Of a stretch of DNA of 64,000 nt, positions 34,772 to 43,033 are shown piece after piece. This stretch comes from Herpetosiphon sp042688385 (GTDB taxonomy: Bacteria; Chloroflexota; Chloroflexia; Chloroflexales; Herpetosiphonaceae): NCBI RefSeq assembly GCF_042688385.1, contig NZ_JBHUPY010000001.1:124001-188000 (forward strand). Reading direction: 5' to 3'. Made by a program: the position numbers and the translations under genes. A model generated the notes under the pieces. The model had not been told where the DNA came from. It saw nothing but the letters and a program-made list of their open reading frames with translations, and searched no databases. Position 1 is the first letter of the stretch. Each line of letters starts with the position of its first letter.

Positions 34772-36384
34772 TCAGCACGCTCCCATGCTTGGGCCATCGC
34801 AATTTTGCTCAGCCGATCTTTATACACCAGCCAGAGCAATACATCACCAGATTTGGCATTGTTGGTTAATTCGGCGAAGGCGTTATCGTCGCCTTCAAGC
34901 TCGGTGATTGCGCTTGGATCTAGGCCCGCAGCGCTGGCAGCGGCGATCATCAATGGCTCTAACGTGCCTGGTTCGCGCCCACGCAAAAACCACGGATCAC
35001 GTTTGAGTACCAAGCGATCGACGTGCTGCGCGATGATTGTCATTTGCTCTTGAATTTGCTGGTCGGTGCGATCACCGGTGCCACTAAAGACCATTGCAAT
35101 CTGGCCAGCGGCTGCGCGCAATGGCTCGGCACTGGCCAACAACACGCGCAGGCCATCGCTGTTGTGGGCGTAATCGATCAACAAGGTAATGCCATCACGC
35201 TGAAATTGGTTCAAACGGCCTGGGTTGTGCTCAGCATTTGGTTGAAATCCAGCAAGGCCAAGCGCAATCTGGCCTGCACTTAATCCAAATGCGTGCAAGG
35301 CTGCTGCTGCTGCCAAGGCGTTGGCAATATTGTGCTGAGCCACGCCACCGAAGCTTAATGGCAATTCAGCCACAGCAATTAATGGTTGAATGTGGCCTGC
35401 ACTGGCAAGCATCAATTGATCTGCTGCCAGAAACACACAGCTATGTTGGACTTGCTGCGCTTGGAGAATCAACGGATTGTTGGCCTGCAAACTAAACCAA
35501 ATAATTGGCGCAGGAGCTTGCGGCGCAACCACCTCAATCAACACCAGATCATCAGCATTCAAAATGACAGCTTTTTGGGCAGCGCGCACAATCGTAGCTT
35601 TGAAATGGGCCATTTCGGCGACTGTCGCCAAGCCACGATCGGGCAAATGATCGTCGGCAACATTGGTCAAAACCGCAATATCACAGTGATCGAAAGCAAT
35701 GCCACGGCGCAATAAACCACCACGTGCGGTTTCGAGCACCGCCACCTCAACTGTTGGCTGACTGAGTACCAGTTGCGCCCCGCCAAAGCCCGTCCAATCG
35801 CCATGCTCAATTGCGTGATTATTGATCCACACGCCGTCAGTATCGGTGCGTCCAGTATGATAGCCAGCGGTGCGCAAGGTAAAATCGATTAAGCGAGTGG
35901 TGGTAGTTTTGCCGTTGGTGCCGCTAATGGCGATAATCGGCAAAGCTTGATAGGTCGTTTGGTCAAATTGGACGGCGTTTTGGCTATGCACGCCATAGCC
36001 AACTAGCCAGCGATCGTCAGCGCGCCAAAGTGGCAAATGTTGTTCACGCAAAGGTTGCAAGTTACTTGACACTTGTTCTTTGGCAAGCATGGCCTGAATC
36101 TCGGCGGTACTGGCGGCCTCGGTAGTGCCCGCGACTTGTTCAAGCAGCAGCGCCAAACTTTCAGGCGTTGTGGTTGCCCACGTGATGGCAAACTCACCAA
36201 GGCTTGGGTGTTGTTGGATGTTTGGCTCAGCAGCCTTGATGCCAGCGCTGCTCAGCGCATGGGCTACCTGATCGAGCCAAACCTGAATTTCAGCCAGATT
36301 TCCGACAAGCCGAACTAAAGCTACCTGGGCATGGGCATAGCCATTTGGCCCTTCAAGGGCGCGAATATCACGAAATTCCAGCAT
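34768..36384 (-). CDS. Cyanophycin-synthetase-like Mur ligase without ATP-grasp
   Basis: 538 residues. The N-terminus MLEFRDIRALEGPNGYAHAQVALVRL resembles the N domain of cyanophycin synthetase. The ATP-grasp module that normally follows is absent, and the protein runs directly into a Mur-ligase domain: SGTNGKTTTTR (154-164), LETARGGLLRRG (a cyanophycin-synthetase hallmark, 217-228), TNVADDHLPDRG, NPGRLNQF and LIDYAHNSDGL. It should form an amide bond with ATP between an acid and an amino group; the substrate is unknown. It overlaps the pseudo-metzincin gene by four bases and is likely functionally tied to it. Confidence 0.82.
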   Translation of the reverse strand: MLEFRDIRALEGPNGYAHAQVALVRLVGNLAEIQVWLDQVAHALSSAGIKAAEPNIQQHPSLGEFAITWATTTPESLALLLEQVAGTTEAASTAEIQAMLAKEQVSSNLQPLREQHLPLWRADDRWLVGYGVHSQNAVQFDQTTYQALPIIAISGTNGKTTTTRLIDFTLRTAGYHTGRTDTDGVWINNHAIEHGDWTGFGGAQLVLSQPTVEVAVLETARGGLLRRGIAFDHCDIAVLTNVADDHLPDRGLATVAEMAHFKATIVRAAQKAVILNADDLVLIEVVAPQAPAPIIWFSLQANNPLILQAQQVQHSCVFLAADQLMLASAGHIQPLIAVAELPLSFGGVAQHNIANALAAAAALHAFGLSAGQIALGLAGFQPNAEHNPGRLNQFQRDGITLLIDYAHNSDGLRVLLASAEPLRAAAGQIAMVFSGTGDRTDQQIQEQMTIIAQHVDRLVLKRDPWFLRGREPGTLEPLMIAAASAAGLDPSAITELEGDDNAFAELTNNAKSGDVLLWLVYKDRLSKIAMAQAWERAE

Positions 36385-36458
36385 AGGCCACCAACCTTAA
36401 TCCAGCACGAATGTAGGCTTAATGGTACATGGACAGCCCAAAAAAGCAATTGCGCTTG

Positions 36459-37274
36459 TTACTCGCCGCCAAGCTCGCGCGCCCGCCGATAGGCTGCCCA
36501 AACCCCATCGGCCAAGACCGTGCGCAACCGACCTTTTTCAAGCTCGTAGAGCGCGGCGGCGGTTGTACCACCAGGCGAGGTAACCATATTGCGCAATTCG
36601 GCAACGTGCTTGCCCGATTGCACCGAGTAGCGCACCGCGCCAATCACGGTTTGCTCCACCAGTTGGGCGGCGATGCGGCGCGGAAAGCCCATATGCACCC
36701 CTGCATCAATTAAGGCTTCCATCACCATAAAGACGTAGGCTGGGCCAGTGCCAGATAGCGCTGTGGCCATATCCATAAATTTTTCATCTTCGACCTCAAC
36801 TTCTTCCCCAATTGCGCTGAGCACAATTTTGGCCCAGCCCCGGCGAGCCTGATCGAGGCCTTTGCTAGCGGTCCAAACCGTAATGCCCTCGGCAATTTGG
36901 GCTGGAGTGTTGGGCATCGAACGAGCAATGGCGCTATGGCCAGTGGCTTCGGCAATTTGGCGCATTTTCACGCCCGCTAGTACCGAAACAATCAGATCAT
37001 CGCTTTGAAACGCTCCATTAAGTTGGGGCAGCACTTGTTCGGTCATTTGGGGCTTGATGCCTAAAATCACGACGTTACCCCAGGTTGCGGCCTCACGGTT
37101 ATCGCCGGTGGTGGCAATGCCCCAGCGTTGCGATAATTCGCGCCGCCGCTCAGGGCGTGGCGTGGCAGCTAAAACTTGGCTTGGTTGTACCAATTCTGCT
37201 TGCAATAAACCGCCGATAACGGCCTCGCCCATTGTGCCTGTGCCAATAACTGCAATATTGAGGTTGGTTAACAT
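36459..37274 (-). CDS. proC: Pyrroline-5-carboxylate reductase
   Basis: 271 residues. N-terminal Rossmann motif IAVIGTGTMGEAVIGGLL, then ILGIKPQMTEQVL, and the family signature GTGPAYVFMVMEALIDAGVHMGFPRRIAAQLVEQT...MVTSPGGTTAAAL. It performs the last step of proline synthesis with NAD(P)H. A repeat-filled gap separates it from proS, the only other proline-linked gene nearby; the two may be co-regulated in principle, but the T-box lies on the far side of proS. Confidence 0.95.
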   Translation of the reverse strand: MLTNLNIAVIGTGTMGEAVIGGLLQAELVQPSQVLAATPRPERRRELSQRWGIATTGDNREAATWGNVVILGIKPQMTEQVLPQLNGAFQSDDLIVSVLAGVKMRQIAEATGHSAIARSMPNTPAQIAEGITVWTASKGLDQARRGWAKIVLSAIGEEVEVEDEKFMDMATALSGTGPAYVFMVMEALIDAGVHMGFPRRIAAQLVEQTVIGAVRYSVQSGKHVAELRNMVTSPGGTTAAALYELEKGRLRTVLADGVWAAYRRARELGGE

Positions 37275-37359
37275 GGTCGGTTATTCTCCATGAGTAGTTG
37301 ATTGTTCACAGGCTGCATTGCCTAGCCGCCACACTGCGGCAATGTTCGTTTTGATCCCA

Positions 37360-37760
37360 GAAGCGGACGAAGGATGGAAACCGCGAAGAACGCAAAGGAC
37401 ACGAAGGTTAAGTTTTTTAGCCACAGATTTTTAGGATTGGGTTCTTGCTAGCCCAAAGCCATGAACATTTTTAGCCACGAATTCCACGAATGCTCACTAT
37501 TCATCCTTCATCCTTCATCCTTCATCCTTTTCAACTCTGCGCCGCTGCGTTAAAAATTGATCCAAGAAGGAGTCGAAAACCGCAAAGAACGCGAAGGCCA
37601 CGAAGGTTAAGTTTTTTGGCCACAGATTGGCACAGATTTTTAGGATTGGATTCTTGCTAGCCCAAAGCCTAGAGCCTGGCCCCTGAACCCTAGCCCCTTC
37701 ATCCCTCATCCTGCTTTTGATTTTTGCCTTCTGCCTTTTGCCTTCATCCCTCATCCTTTG
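37360..37760. repeat. Dispersed intergenic repeat cluster 4
   Basis: The largest copy, filling most of the gap between proC and proS. Two sets of AACCGCGAAGAACGC..., AGCCACAGATT..., GCTAGCCCAAAGCC and TCATCCTTCATCC are arranged in the same order, with a TCTGCGCCGCTGCGTTAAAA stretch between them, so the block looks internally duplicated. Confidence 0.85.
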
Positions 37761-37762
37761 TT

Positions 37763-39460
37763 CTATGCTCTCTGTTCTATGTTCTTAATCGTCGTTACCG
37801 CCTGATCAAGCCCAATCGTATCGACCACGCCCGTTGCGCGGTTGCGCAGCTCGACGGTATTTTGCTTGAGGCCGCGTTCGCCAACCGTGAGCCGCCATGG
37901 CATACCGAGCAAATCTGCGTCGTTAAATTTCACGCCCGCCGATTCGTTGCGGTCGTCGTAGAGCACGCTCACGCCAGCAGCATGCAATTGTTGATAAAGC
38001 TGATTGGCGGCATCGCTGACCGTGGCACTTGCCCCAAGTTGTACCAAATGCAGATCAAACGGCGCGACGCTGGCTGGCCAAACGATGCCTTTTTCGTCGT
38101 GATGTTGCTCGATAATCACCTGTAACAATCGTTCGAGACCAATACCATACGAACCCATGACGATTGGCTGAGCCTGACCTTGTGGATCAAGATAGGTTGC
38201 GCCAAGCGCTTCAGTGTAGCGCGTGCCTAATTTGAAAATATGGCCAATTTCGATCCCGCGCTCCAAACTTAGGCTTGCGCCACAGCTTGGGCAGGCATCG
38301 CCAGCCTCAACATTGGCAATATCGGCGACGATTGTTGCTTGCCAATCGCGGCCATACACCACGTTTTGCAAGTGATAGCCGCTGCGATTTGCGCCTGCAA
38401 CCAAGCCACCAACCCCAACGACCGAATGATCGGCGATCACGGTGACGTTGCTTAGTCCAACAGGTGAGGCGTAGCCTGCGACCGCTCCAACGGCGCTAAT
38501 TTGCTCAAGCGTGGCTGCTTCCAATACCGAAACGCCTGCTGCCGCGCGCAATTTAATTTCGTTGACTTCGCGATCGCCGCGCACGACCACGAAGATCAAG
38601 CCTTTTTCTGAGTTGAAAAAGACAGCTTTGGCAGTTTGGGCTTCGCTAACCTGCAAAAATGTCGCTAGCTCCGCAATTGTGGTGCAGGCTGGCGTAGCAA
38701 TTTCGCTCATGGCTGGCAAAATTTCGTTGGTTGCAGCAGCTTGGCCGCGCACCGCGACCTCGCTATTGGCGGCATAATTGCAGCTTTGGCAAACTGCGAG
38801 CGTATCTTCGCCGCTGCCTGAAAAGGCCATATATTCGCGTGGTTCGCGTCCGCCCATCTCGCCGCCATCGGCTTCAACTGCGGTGAAGCGCACGCCGCAG
38901 CGTTCGAAGATCGTTTCGAAGGCCAAGGCAACCCGGTCATACACTGCGTCCAAGCCAGCCCAATCTGCATCGAGCGAGTAGGCATCGAGCATAGTGAATT
39001 CGCGCAGCCGCAATAAACCGCCGCGCACGCGTAATTCGTCGCGATATTTGGTGTGAATTTGATAGAGCAAGCTTGGCAATTGACGATACGAATCGACCTC
39101 ACGGCGGGCTAGCTCAGCCACAGCTTCTTCATGGGTTGGCGCAAACAATAAGGCTTGCTGATTTCGATTCTCGAAGCGCAACATCGCCTCGCCATATTGG
39201 GCATAACGTCCGGTTTGTTGCCATAAACTGGCGGCATGCACGACTGGCGTGCGAAATTCGCCAGCGCCAATTGCTGCCAATTCGGCGTGCATCAGCGCTT
39301 CGATGCGGCGAAAAACCCGCATGCCGAGTGGCAACAGCGCCATGCCACCAGCTAATAATTGACGGGCCAAGCCAGCGCGCAAAATTAATTGATGGGCCGT
39401 TAATTCAGCTTCGCTTGGAGCCTCGCGCAATGTGCGCCCGAAACCACTACTCATTCGCAT
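37763..39460 (-). CDS. proS: Prolyl-tRNA synthetase
   Basis: 565 residues, the bacterial-type class II enzyme with an inserted editing domain (about residues 225-400). Motifs: LPLGMRVFRRIEALMHAELAAIGAGEFRTPVVHAASLWQQTGR (motif 1 region), FAPTHEEAVAELARREVDSYRQLPSLLYQIHTKYRDELRVRGGLLRLREFTMLDAYSLD (motif 2), and VMGSYGIGLERLLQVIIEQHHDEKGIVWPASVAPFDLHLV (motif 3 and anticodon domain). AAGGAGGT precedes ATG 39460. The T-box leader upstream shows control by uncharged tRNA-Pro. Confidence 0.96.
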   Translation of the reverse strand: MRMSSGFGRTLREAPSEAELTAHQLILRAGLARQLLAGGMALLPLGMRVFRRIEALMHAELAAIGAGEFRTPVVHAASLWQQTGRYAQYGEAMLRFENRNQQALLFAPTHEEAVAELARREVDSYRQLPSLLYQIHTKYRDELRVRGGLLRLREFTMLDAYSLDADWAGLDAVYDRVALAFETIFERCGVRFTAVEADGGEMGGREPREYMAFSGSGEDTLAVCQSCNYAANSEVAVRGQAAATNEILPAMSEIATPACTTIAELATFLQVSEAQTAKAVFFNSEKGLIFVVVRGDREVNEIKLRAAAGVSVLEAATLEQISAVGAVAGYASPVGLSNVTVIADHSVVGVGGLVAGANRSGYHLQNVVYGRDWQATIVADIANVEAGDACPSCGASLSLERGIEIGHIFKLGTRYTEALGATYLDPQGQAQPIVMGSYGIGLERLLQVIIEQHHDEKGIVWPASVAPFDLHLVQLGASATVSDAANQLYQQLHAAGVSVLYDDRNESAGVKFNDADLLGMPWRLTVGERGLKQNTVELRNRATGVVDTIGLDQAVTTIKNIEQRA

Positions 39461-39481
39461 AACCGACCTCCTTGCAGCAAT

Positions 39482-39785
39482 AAAAAAACCGTCCCCAGAT
39501 GCAACAGCATCTAGGGACGGCTAAAAAACCGCGGTACCACCCTAGTTGAAGCTCAGATGAGCCTCCCCTTGGTCGTCAACCAGTGAATTGACGTGTCGTG
39601 ATCTCGGCGACAAACCCGACCAACCTTGTTTGGGTGTGGCGTGCACACTTGGTTCGGCGGTAACTCTGGGGTGGGTTTGCGTAGCCTAGTCCATTTCGAG
39701 CTTGCACCATCCTCGAATCGCTGGTTGGCTATTGCTGCGCTACTAATCCCCATCAACGTTTGCTATCAACTTTGTGGCTGCAACT
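39482..39785 (-). promoter_or_regulatory. T-box riboswitch leader of proS
   Basis: On the minus strand the invariant T-box AGGGTGGTACCGCGG is at 39529-39543. It is followed by a terminator stem (39489-39520) and seven Ts (39482-39488). Upstream, Stem I is recognisable: GATGGGGATTAGTAGC pairs with GGCTAC...CACCCCAG, with a distal GGATGGTGCAAG loop. The specifier loop reads GCAAACCCA; CCC at 39673-39675 (followed by A) is a proline codon, matching proS. Uncharged tRNA-Pro should pair with the T-box bulge, block the terminator and allow expression. Confidence 0.93.
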
Positions 39786-39812
39786 CTATCATAGCTTATG
39801 CAAACCTGTCAA
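39783..39812 (-). promoter_or_regulatory. Promoter of the proS leader
   Basis: On the minus strand TTGACA (39807-39812) is followed 18 bases later by TAGAGT (39783-39788). The -35 is perfect, the -10 weak; the start would fall just before Stem I. Confidence 0.5.
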
Positions 39813-39849
39813 TCGACCAATCATAGCTTCGGATGCTCAAAAATCACCC

Positions 39850-39877
39850 TTGTAATAACGAGCTATGCGGTTATAAT
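39850..39877 (+). promoter_or_regulatory. Promoter candidate for the glutaminase island
   Basis: TTGTAA (39850-39855), 16-base spacer, TATAAT (39872-39877), divergent from the proS promoter. It would give a leader of about 290 bases. Confidence 0.55.
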
Positions 39878-39883
39878 CAAGCA

Positions 39884-40177
39884 GATTGAGTAGAATTGAG
39901 GGCGACACTCCTAACTTCCCCCTGCATTTTAGCCAGAGTTCCCCTCCTCGTTAGATCATTCGTTTGCAATGGCTTGAATTGAGTGCTATGACCACACCAA
40001 TTTACAGGGCTTACTGGCGAATAGCCCCATTGGATACGTCATTTCACAATCGTAGTTCTATAGCGTTTTCGCCCTAAGCAGCTAGAATAAGCATTCCTGA
40101 GTTGAATTGAGGGTTTTCCTTCCACTGTCCCCAGCGTTCTTGCCCGAAGCTCCCTCCACGTTGAGAGGTTTATAAGT
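39884..40177 (+). other. Long leader with two degenerate copies of one element
   Basis: Two stretches, about 39890-39955 and 40098-40165, share AATTGAGGG followed by a pyrimidine-rich segment (...TCCCC...TT...GCC...AG...TCCCTC..CGTTGAGA-like). They lie about 208 bases apart. The second ends at the GAGAGG ribosome binding site of the downstream gene. No small gene is supported. Confidence 0.35.
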
Positions 40178-41215
40178 ATGCCCGCTTCCATTGTGCAGAT
40201 CAAGTACGATGTTGTTGATGCGATTATCGTTCGTTTCCAAAAACTGCATGAGCAGAGCCAAACCATTCAAGCCAGCGTATGCCAGACGATAAACTCGTTA
40301 CAAGCTGGTCAATGGCAAGGCAGCGCTGCCAACGCCTGTTTTCAAGAATTTGAGCATGTGGTTAATCCGGCTTTTCAGCGCTTGTTACATGCGTTGCAAG
40401 GCAGTGTTGAAACTACCAAGGCCATTCGGCAAATCATGGCCGATGCTGAGGCTGAAGCCGCCGCCCTATTTCGCGACGATTTTGGCCCAATTGTCTTAGG
40501 TGGTAATCGGGCGATGTTTGTTCAAGAAGCTGGTGGCGCAACCCCAACCCCAACTCCGCCAGAACCACCCTTGAAACTACCATTCTTGCAAAAATTGATT
40601 GATTTTATACTCAAAGCTACTGAGGCTTGGCGCAACGATCGTGCTGATGGAGTGCAAGTCAATGCTGATGGATCGGTCAGTTATGCCGATGCAACTCTGA
40701 TTTTCGAGGATATGGCCAATGAACCCGACATTCCGTTTCAGTTTCCTGATGATGGTTGTTACGCTCGTGCTCATTTCATGGCCTACCGAATCTCAGAACG
40801 CTATGGAATTGATATTAATGATGTCGATAAAGTATTTATCTATGGCGATTTAGAAGCGCAAACTAGCTTTATTTATGACCAAGTGACGATAGGCGGTACT
40901 ACCGATACATCATCAACTGCCGATGGTACGGTTAATTGGGCTTGGCACGTTGCGCCCATTATTAATGTACGTCAAGGTGATATAAATGTCCCAATGGTTA
41001 TAGATCCTTCGTTATCAAACCGACCTCTAACCATTGAACAATGGAAAGCGATTATGAATGATCCTGATGCTATTACAGAAATTACCGAACATACAACGTA
41101 TGGTCCAAATTATTCCTATGATCAGGCTCAACGAGAACAAATTGATGGAGAAGCACAAGCTATACTTGAAGATTATAAACAACAATGTGTCGATGCTGGA
41201 TATTGCCAGCCATAA
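40178..41215 (+). CDS. WXG100-like/protein-glutaminase fusion, candidate toxin
   Basis: 345 residues. Residues 1-100 are two helices around WQG (46-48), SAANACFQEFEHVV, as in WXG100/ESX-type secreted proteins. A Pro-Thr linker (121-131) and a basic stretch lead to a C-terminal domain with Cys194 in DGCYARAHFMAYRI, His257 in WAWHVAPIINV and Asp276 in MVIDPSL. This Cys-His-Asp arrangement and the CxARAH and WHVAP motifs are those of protein-glutaminase (deamidase) domains, which turn protein glutamine into glutamate and occur in effectors and polymorphic toxins. GAGAGG precedes ATG. It heads a row of four lipoprotein genes. Confidence 0.78.
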   Translation: MPASIVQIKYDVVDAIIVRFQKLHEQSQTIQASVCQTINSLQAGQWQGSAANACFQEFEHVVNPAFQRLLHALQGSVETTKAIRQIMADAEAEAAALFRDDFGPIVLGGNRAMFVQEAGGATPTPTPPEPPLKLPFLQKLIDFILKATEAWRNDRADGVQVNADGSVSYADATLIFEDMANEPDIPFQFPDDGCYARAHFMAYRISERYGIDINDVDKVFIYGDLEAQTSFIYDQVTIGGTTDTSSTADGTVNWAWHVAPIINVRQGDINVPMVIDPSLSNRPLTIEQWKAIMNDPDAITEITEHTTYGPNYSYDQAQREQIDGEAQAILEDYKQQCVDAGYCQP

Positions 41216-41233
41216 TCACAATAAGGGATTCTA

Positions 41234-41857
41234 ATGAAGAATATAATTGAAAAGATTGTTATTCTAATTCTTCTTGTAACGATGATTAGTTGTAGCAATC
41301 AATCAAGACCATCGAATAACTCAATACTCCCCTCTAGCGAGGTAACTCCCATGAATGATGCAGGTTTTTTTGTGTATATTTTCGACCAAACTGCCGTGCC
41401 AGGCCTTGGGAAAACCGCCGAAACTGCATGGCCAATTTTACAAGCTGTGCCGTTAGAACAGGCAGCATTCACCGTAACTGAGCAGCTATTGCTCAACTAC
41501 CATTGGCCTACCCAAACGATTACCTTTACCAATCCATGGGGGCAAACCGATCGTGATGCGCCAAGTTATATGTGGAATGGCGGAGGTTCGTTTGTCGTCG
41601 TCTATAACAGGCAGCGCTTGTTTGGGGGCAAGGTCGTGGCCGCAATCAGCCCTCGACGCTTTGACTATCCAGCGATGGCTTTATCAAATGACTATATTCT
41701 GATGGAGAATCCTGAATTACAAGGCAAGTTGGTCTATTCGTTTCATCCAAAATCGGCAGTTATGTATCCGCCACAATCGCAGTTTTTAGCGGATGATCCG
41801 GCAATAGCCGAAGCGGTTAAAAACCATTTGCGTCAACTTGGCAAGTTGGTTGAGTAA
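41234..41857 (+). CDS. Lipoprotein 1 of the tandem family
   Basis: 207 residues. Signal peptide with lipobox VTMISC (Cys near residue 21). The mature region contains FDQTAVPGLGKTAETAWPILQAVPLEQAAFTVTEQLLL, TFTNPWGQT, SPRRFDYPAMAL and the family ending DDPAIAEAVKNHLRQLGKLVE. AAGGG precedes ATG 41234, 18 bases after the glutaminase stop. The signal peptide is unrelated to those of copies 2-4, but the body is close to copy 3. It may protect the cell surface from the glutaminase domain; this is inference from position only. Confidence 0.75.
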   Translation: MKNIIEKIVILILLVTMISCSNQSRPSNNSILPSSEVTPMNDAGFFVYIFDQTAVPGLGKTAETAWPILQAVPLEQAAFTVTEQLLLNYHWPTQTITFTNPWGQTDRDAPSYMWNGGGSFVVVYNRQRLFGGKVVAAISPRRFDYPAMALSNDYILMENPELQGKLVYSFHPKSAVMYPPQSQFLADDPAIAEAVKNHLRQLGKLVE

Positions 41858-41869
41858 CGGAGGTTGGTG

Positions 41870-42433
41870 ATGCGTTGGTTGACCTATTGTTGGCTGCTGA
41901 TTGTGCTATTTGGCTGCACGCAAGCAGATCAAGCGCCACCCACAGCGCAGCAATTTGCGATTTATATTTTTGATCGGACTGCAATCAATCAGTTTGAGGT
42001 GACAAATCATAATCCCACAGCAGCACTTCAAACAATTGATTTAGCCGCAGCATCGATCGTGATTACTGAAACTGATCTGCTTGCTTATGATTGGCCACAG
42101 CAACAACTGCGCATTCGCAATCCTCAAGGGTTGAGTGCCAAAGAGCGTCCAGCGGAGATGGATATTGAAGGCTTTTTTGTGATCGTCTTTAATCAACAAC
42201 GGATTGTGATGGGCCGTGTTCGTTCAAATTCAACCGCGCTGGCCGCTGATTATCCATTGTTGCTGGATACAATCGAATCGTATAGCAATCAAGAGGCTAT
42301 CTCGGTTTATCAACTGCGCTCGAATAGCGCAACGATTCGGAGTGCTGCACCCCATTCGTTTCCCAATGCTGATCCGGCAATTGCTGAGGCAGTTAAAAAT
42401 CATTTGCGCCAGCTTGGCAAGTTGGTTGAGTAA
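41870..42433 (+). CDS. Lipoprotein 2 of the tandem family
   Basis: 187 residues from ATG 41870 (GGAGG six to seven bases upstream). Lipobox LLIVLFGC, then TQADQAPPTAQQFAIYIFDRTAINQFEV. The body is shorter and divergent from copies 1 and 3, but it keeps IVITETDLLAYDWPQQQLRIRNPQG and the ending DPAIAEAVKNHLRQLGKLVE. It starts 12 bases after copy 1. Confidence 0.75.
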   Translation: MRWLTYCWLLIVLFGCTQADQAPPTAQQFAIYIFDRTAINQFEVTNHNPTAALQTIDLAAASIVITETDLLAYDWPQQQLRIRNPQGLSAKERPAEMDIEGFFVIVFNQQRIVMGRVRSNSTALAADYPLLLDTIESYSNQEAISVYQLRSNSATIRSAAPHSFPNADPAIAEAVKNHLRQLGKLVE

Positions 42434-42445
42434 CGGAGGTTGGCG

Positions 42446-43021
42446 ATGCGTTGGTTGAGCTATTGCTGGCTGCTGATAATGCTGCTTGGCTGCACGCAAG
42501 CAGATCAAACTCCGCCGGCAACGAAGCAATTTGCGATCTATATTTTTGATCAAGATGCGGTGCCAGGGCTTGGGCCAACCGCCGAAACTGCATGGCAGAT
42601 CTTACAAGTCGTGCCGTTAGAACAGGCAGCATTTACCATAACCGAAGATCTATTGCTCAGCTATCATTGGCCCTCCCAAACAATGACCTTTACCAATCCA
42701 TGGGGCCAAACCAGCATGGATGCACCTTTTTATATGGTTGGCGGTGATGGTGCATTTGTGGTGGTCTATACTGGCCAACGCTTGTTTGGGGGAAAAGTAG
42801 TTTTCGCAGGCAGCCCGCGCCGCTTCGACTATCCCGCCATGGCCTTATCTCAAGAGTTTATCCTTATGCGAAACCCTGAATTACAAGGCAAGTTGGTCTA
42901 TTCCTTTCACACTCGTCCATCAGTGCTGTATGAGCCACAATCGCAGTTTTTAGCGGATGATCCGGCAATTGCAGAGGCGGTCAAAGAGCATTTGCGTCAA
43001 CTTGGCAAGTTGGTTGAGTAA
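42446..43021 (+). CDS. Lipoprotein 3 of the tandem family (mosaic)
   Basis: 191 residues from ATG 42446 (GGAGG upstream). The first 30 residues, including lipobox LLIMLLGC and TQADQTPPATKQ, match copies 2 and 4, while the rest (FDQDAVPGLGPTAETAWQILQVVPLEQAAFTITEDLLLSYHWPSQT to the end) matches copy 1. It therefore looks like a recombinant between family members. Confidence 0.78.
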   Translation: MRWLSYCWLLIMLLGCTQADQTPPATKQFAIYIFDQDAVPGLGPTAETAWQILQVVPLEQAAFTITEDLLLSYHWPSQTMTFTNPWGQTSMDAPFYMVGGDGAFVVVYTGQRLFGGKVVFAGSPRRFDYPAMALSQEFILMRNPELQGKLVYSFHTRPSVLYEPQSQFLADDPAIAEAVKEHLRQLGKLVE

Positions 43022-43033
43022 CGGAGGGTGGTG

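Noticed and set aside
39553..39826. Short open frames across the T-box leader
   Set aside because: They lie in the structured RNA leader of proS and have no ribosome binding site.
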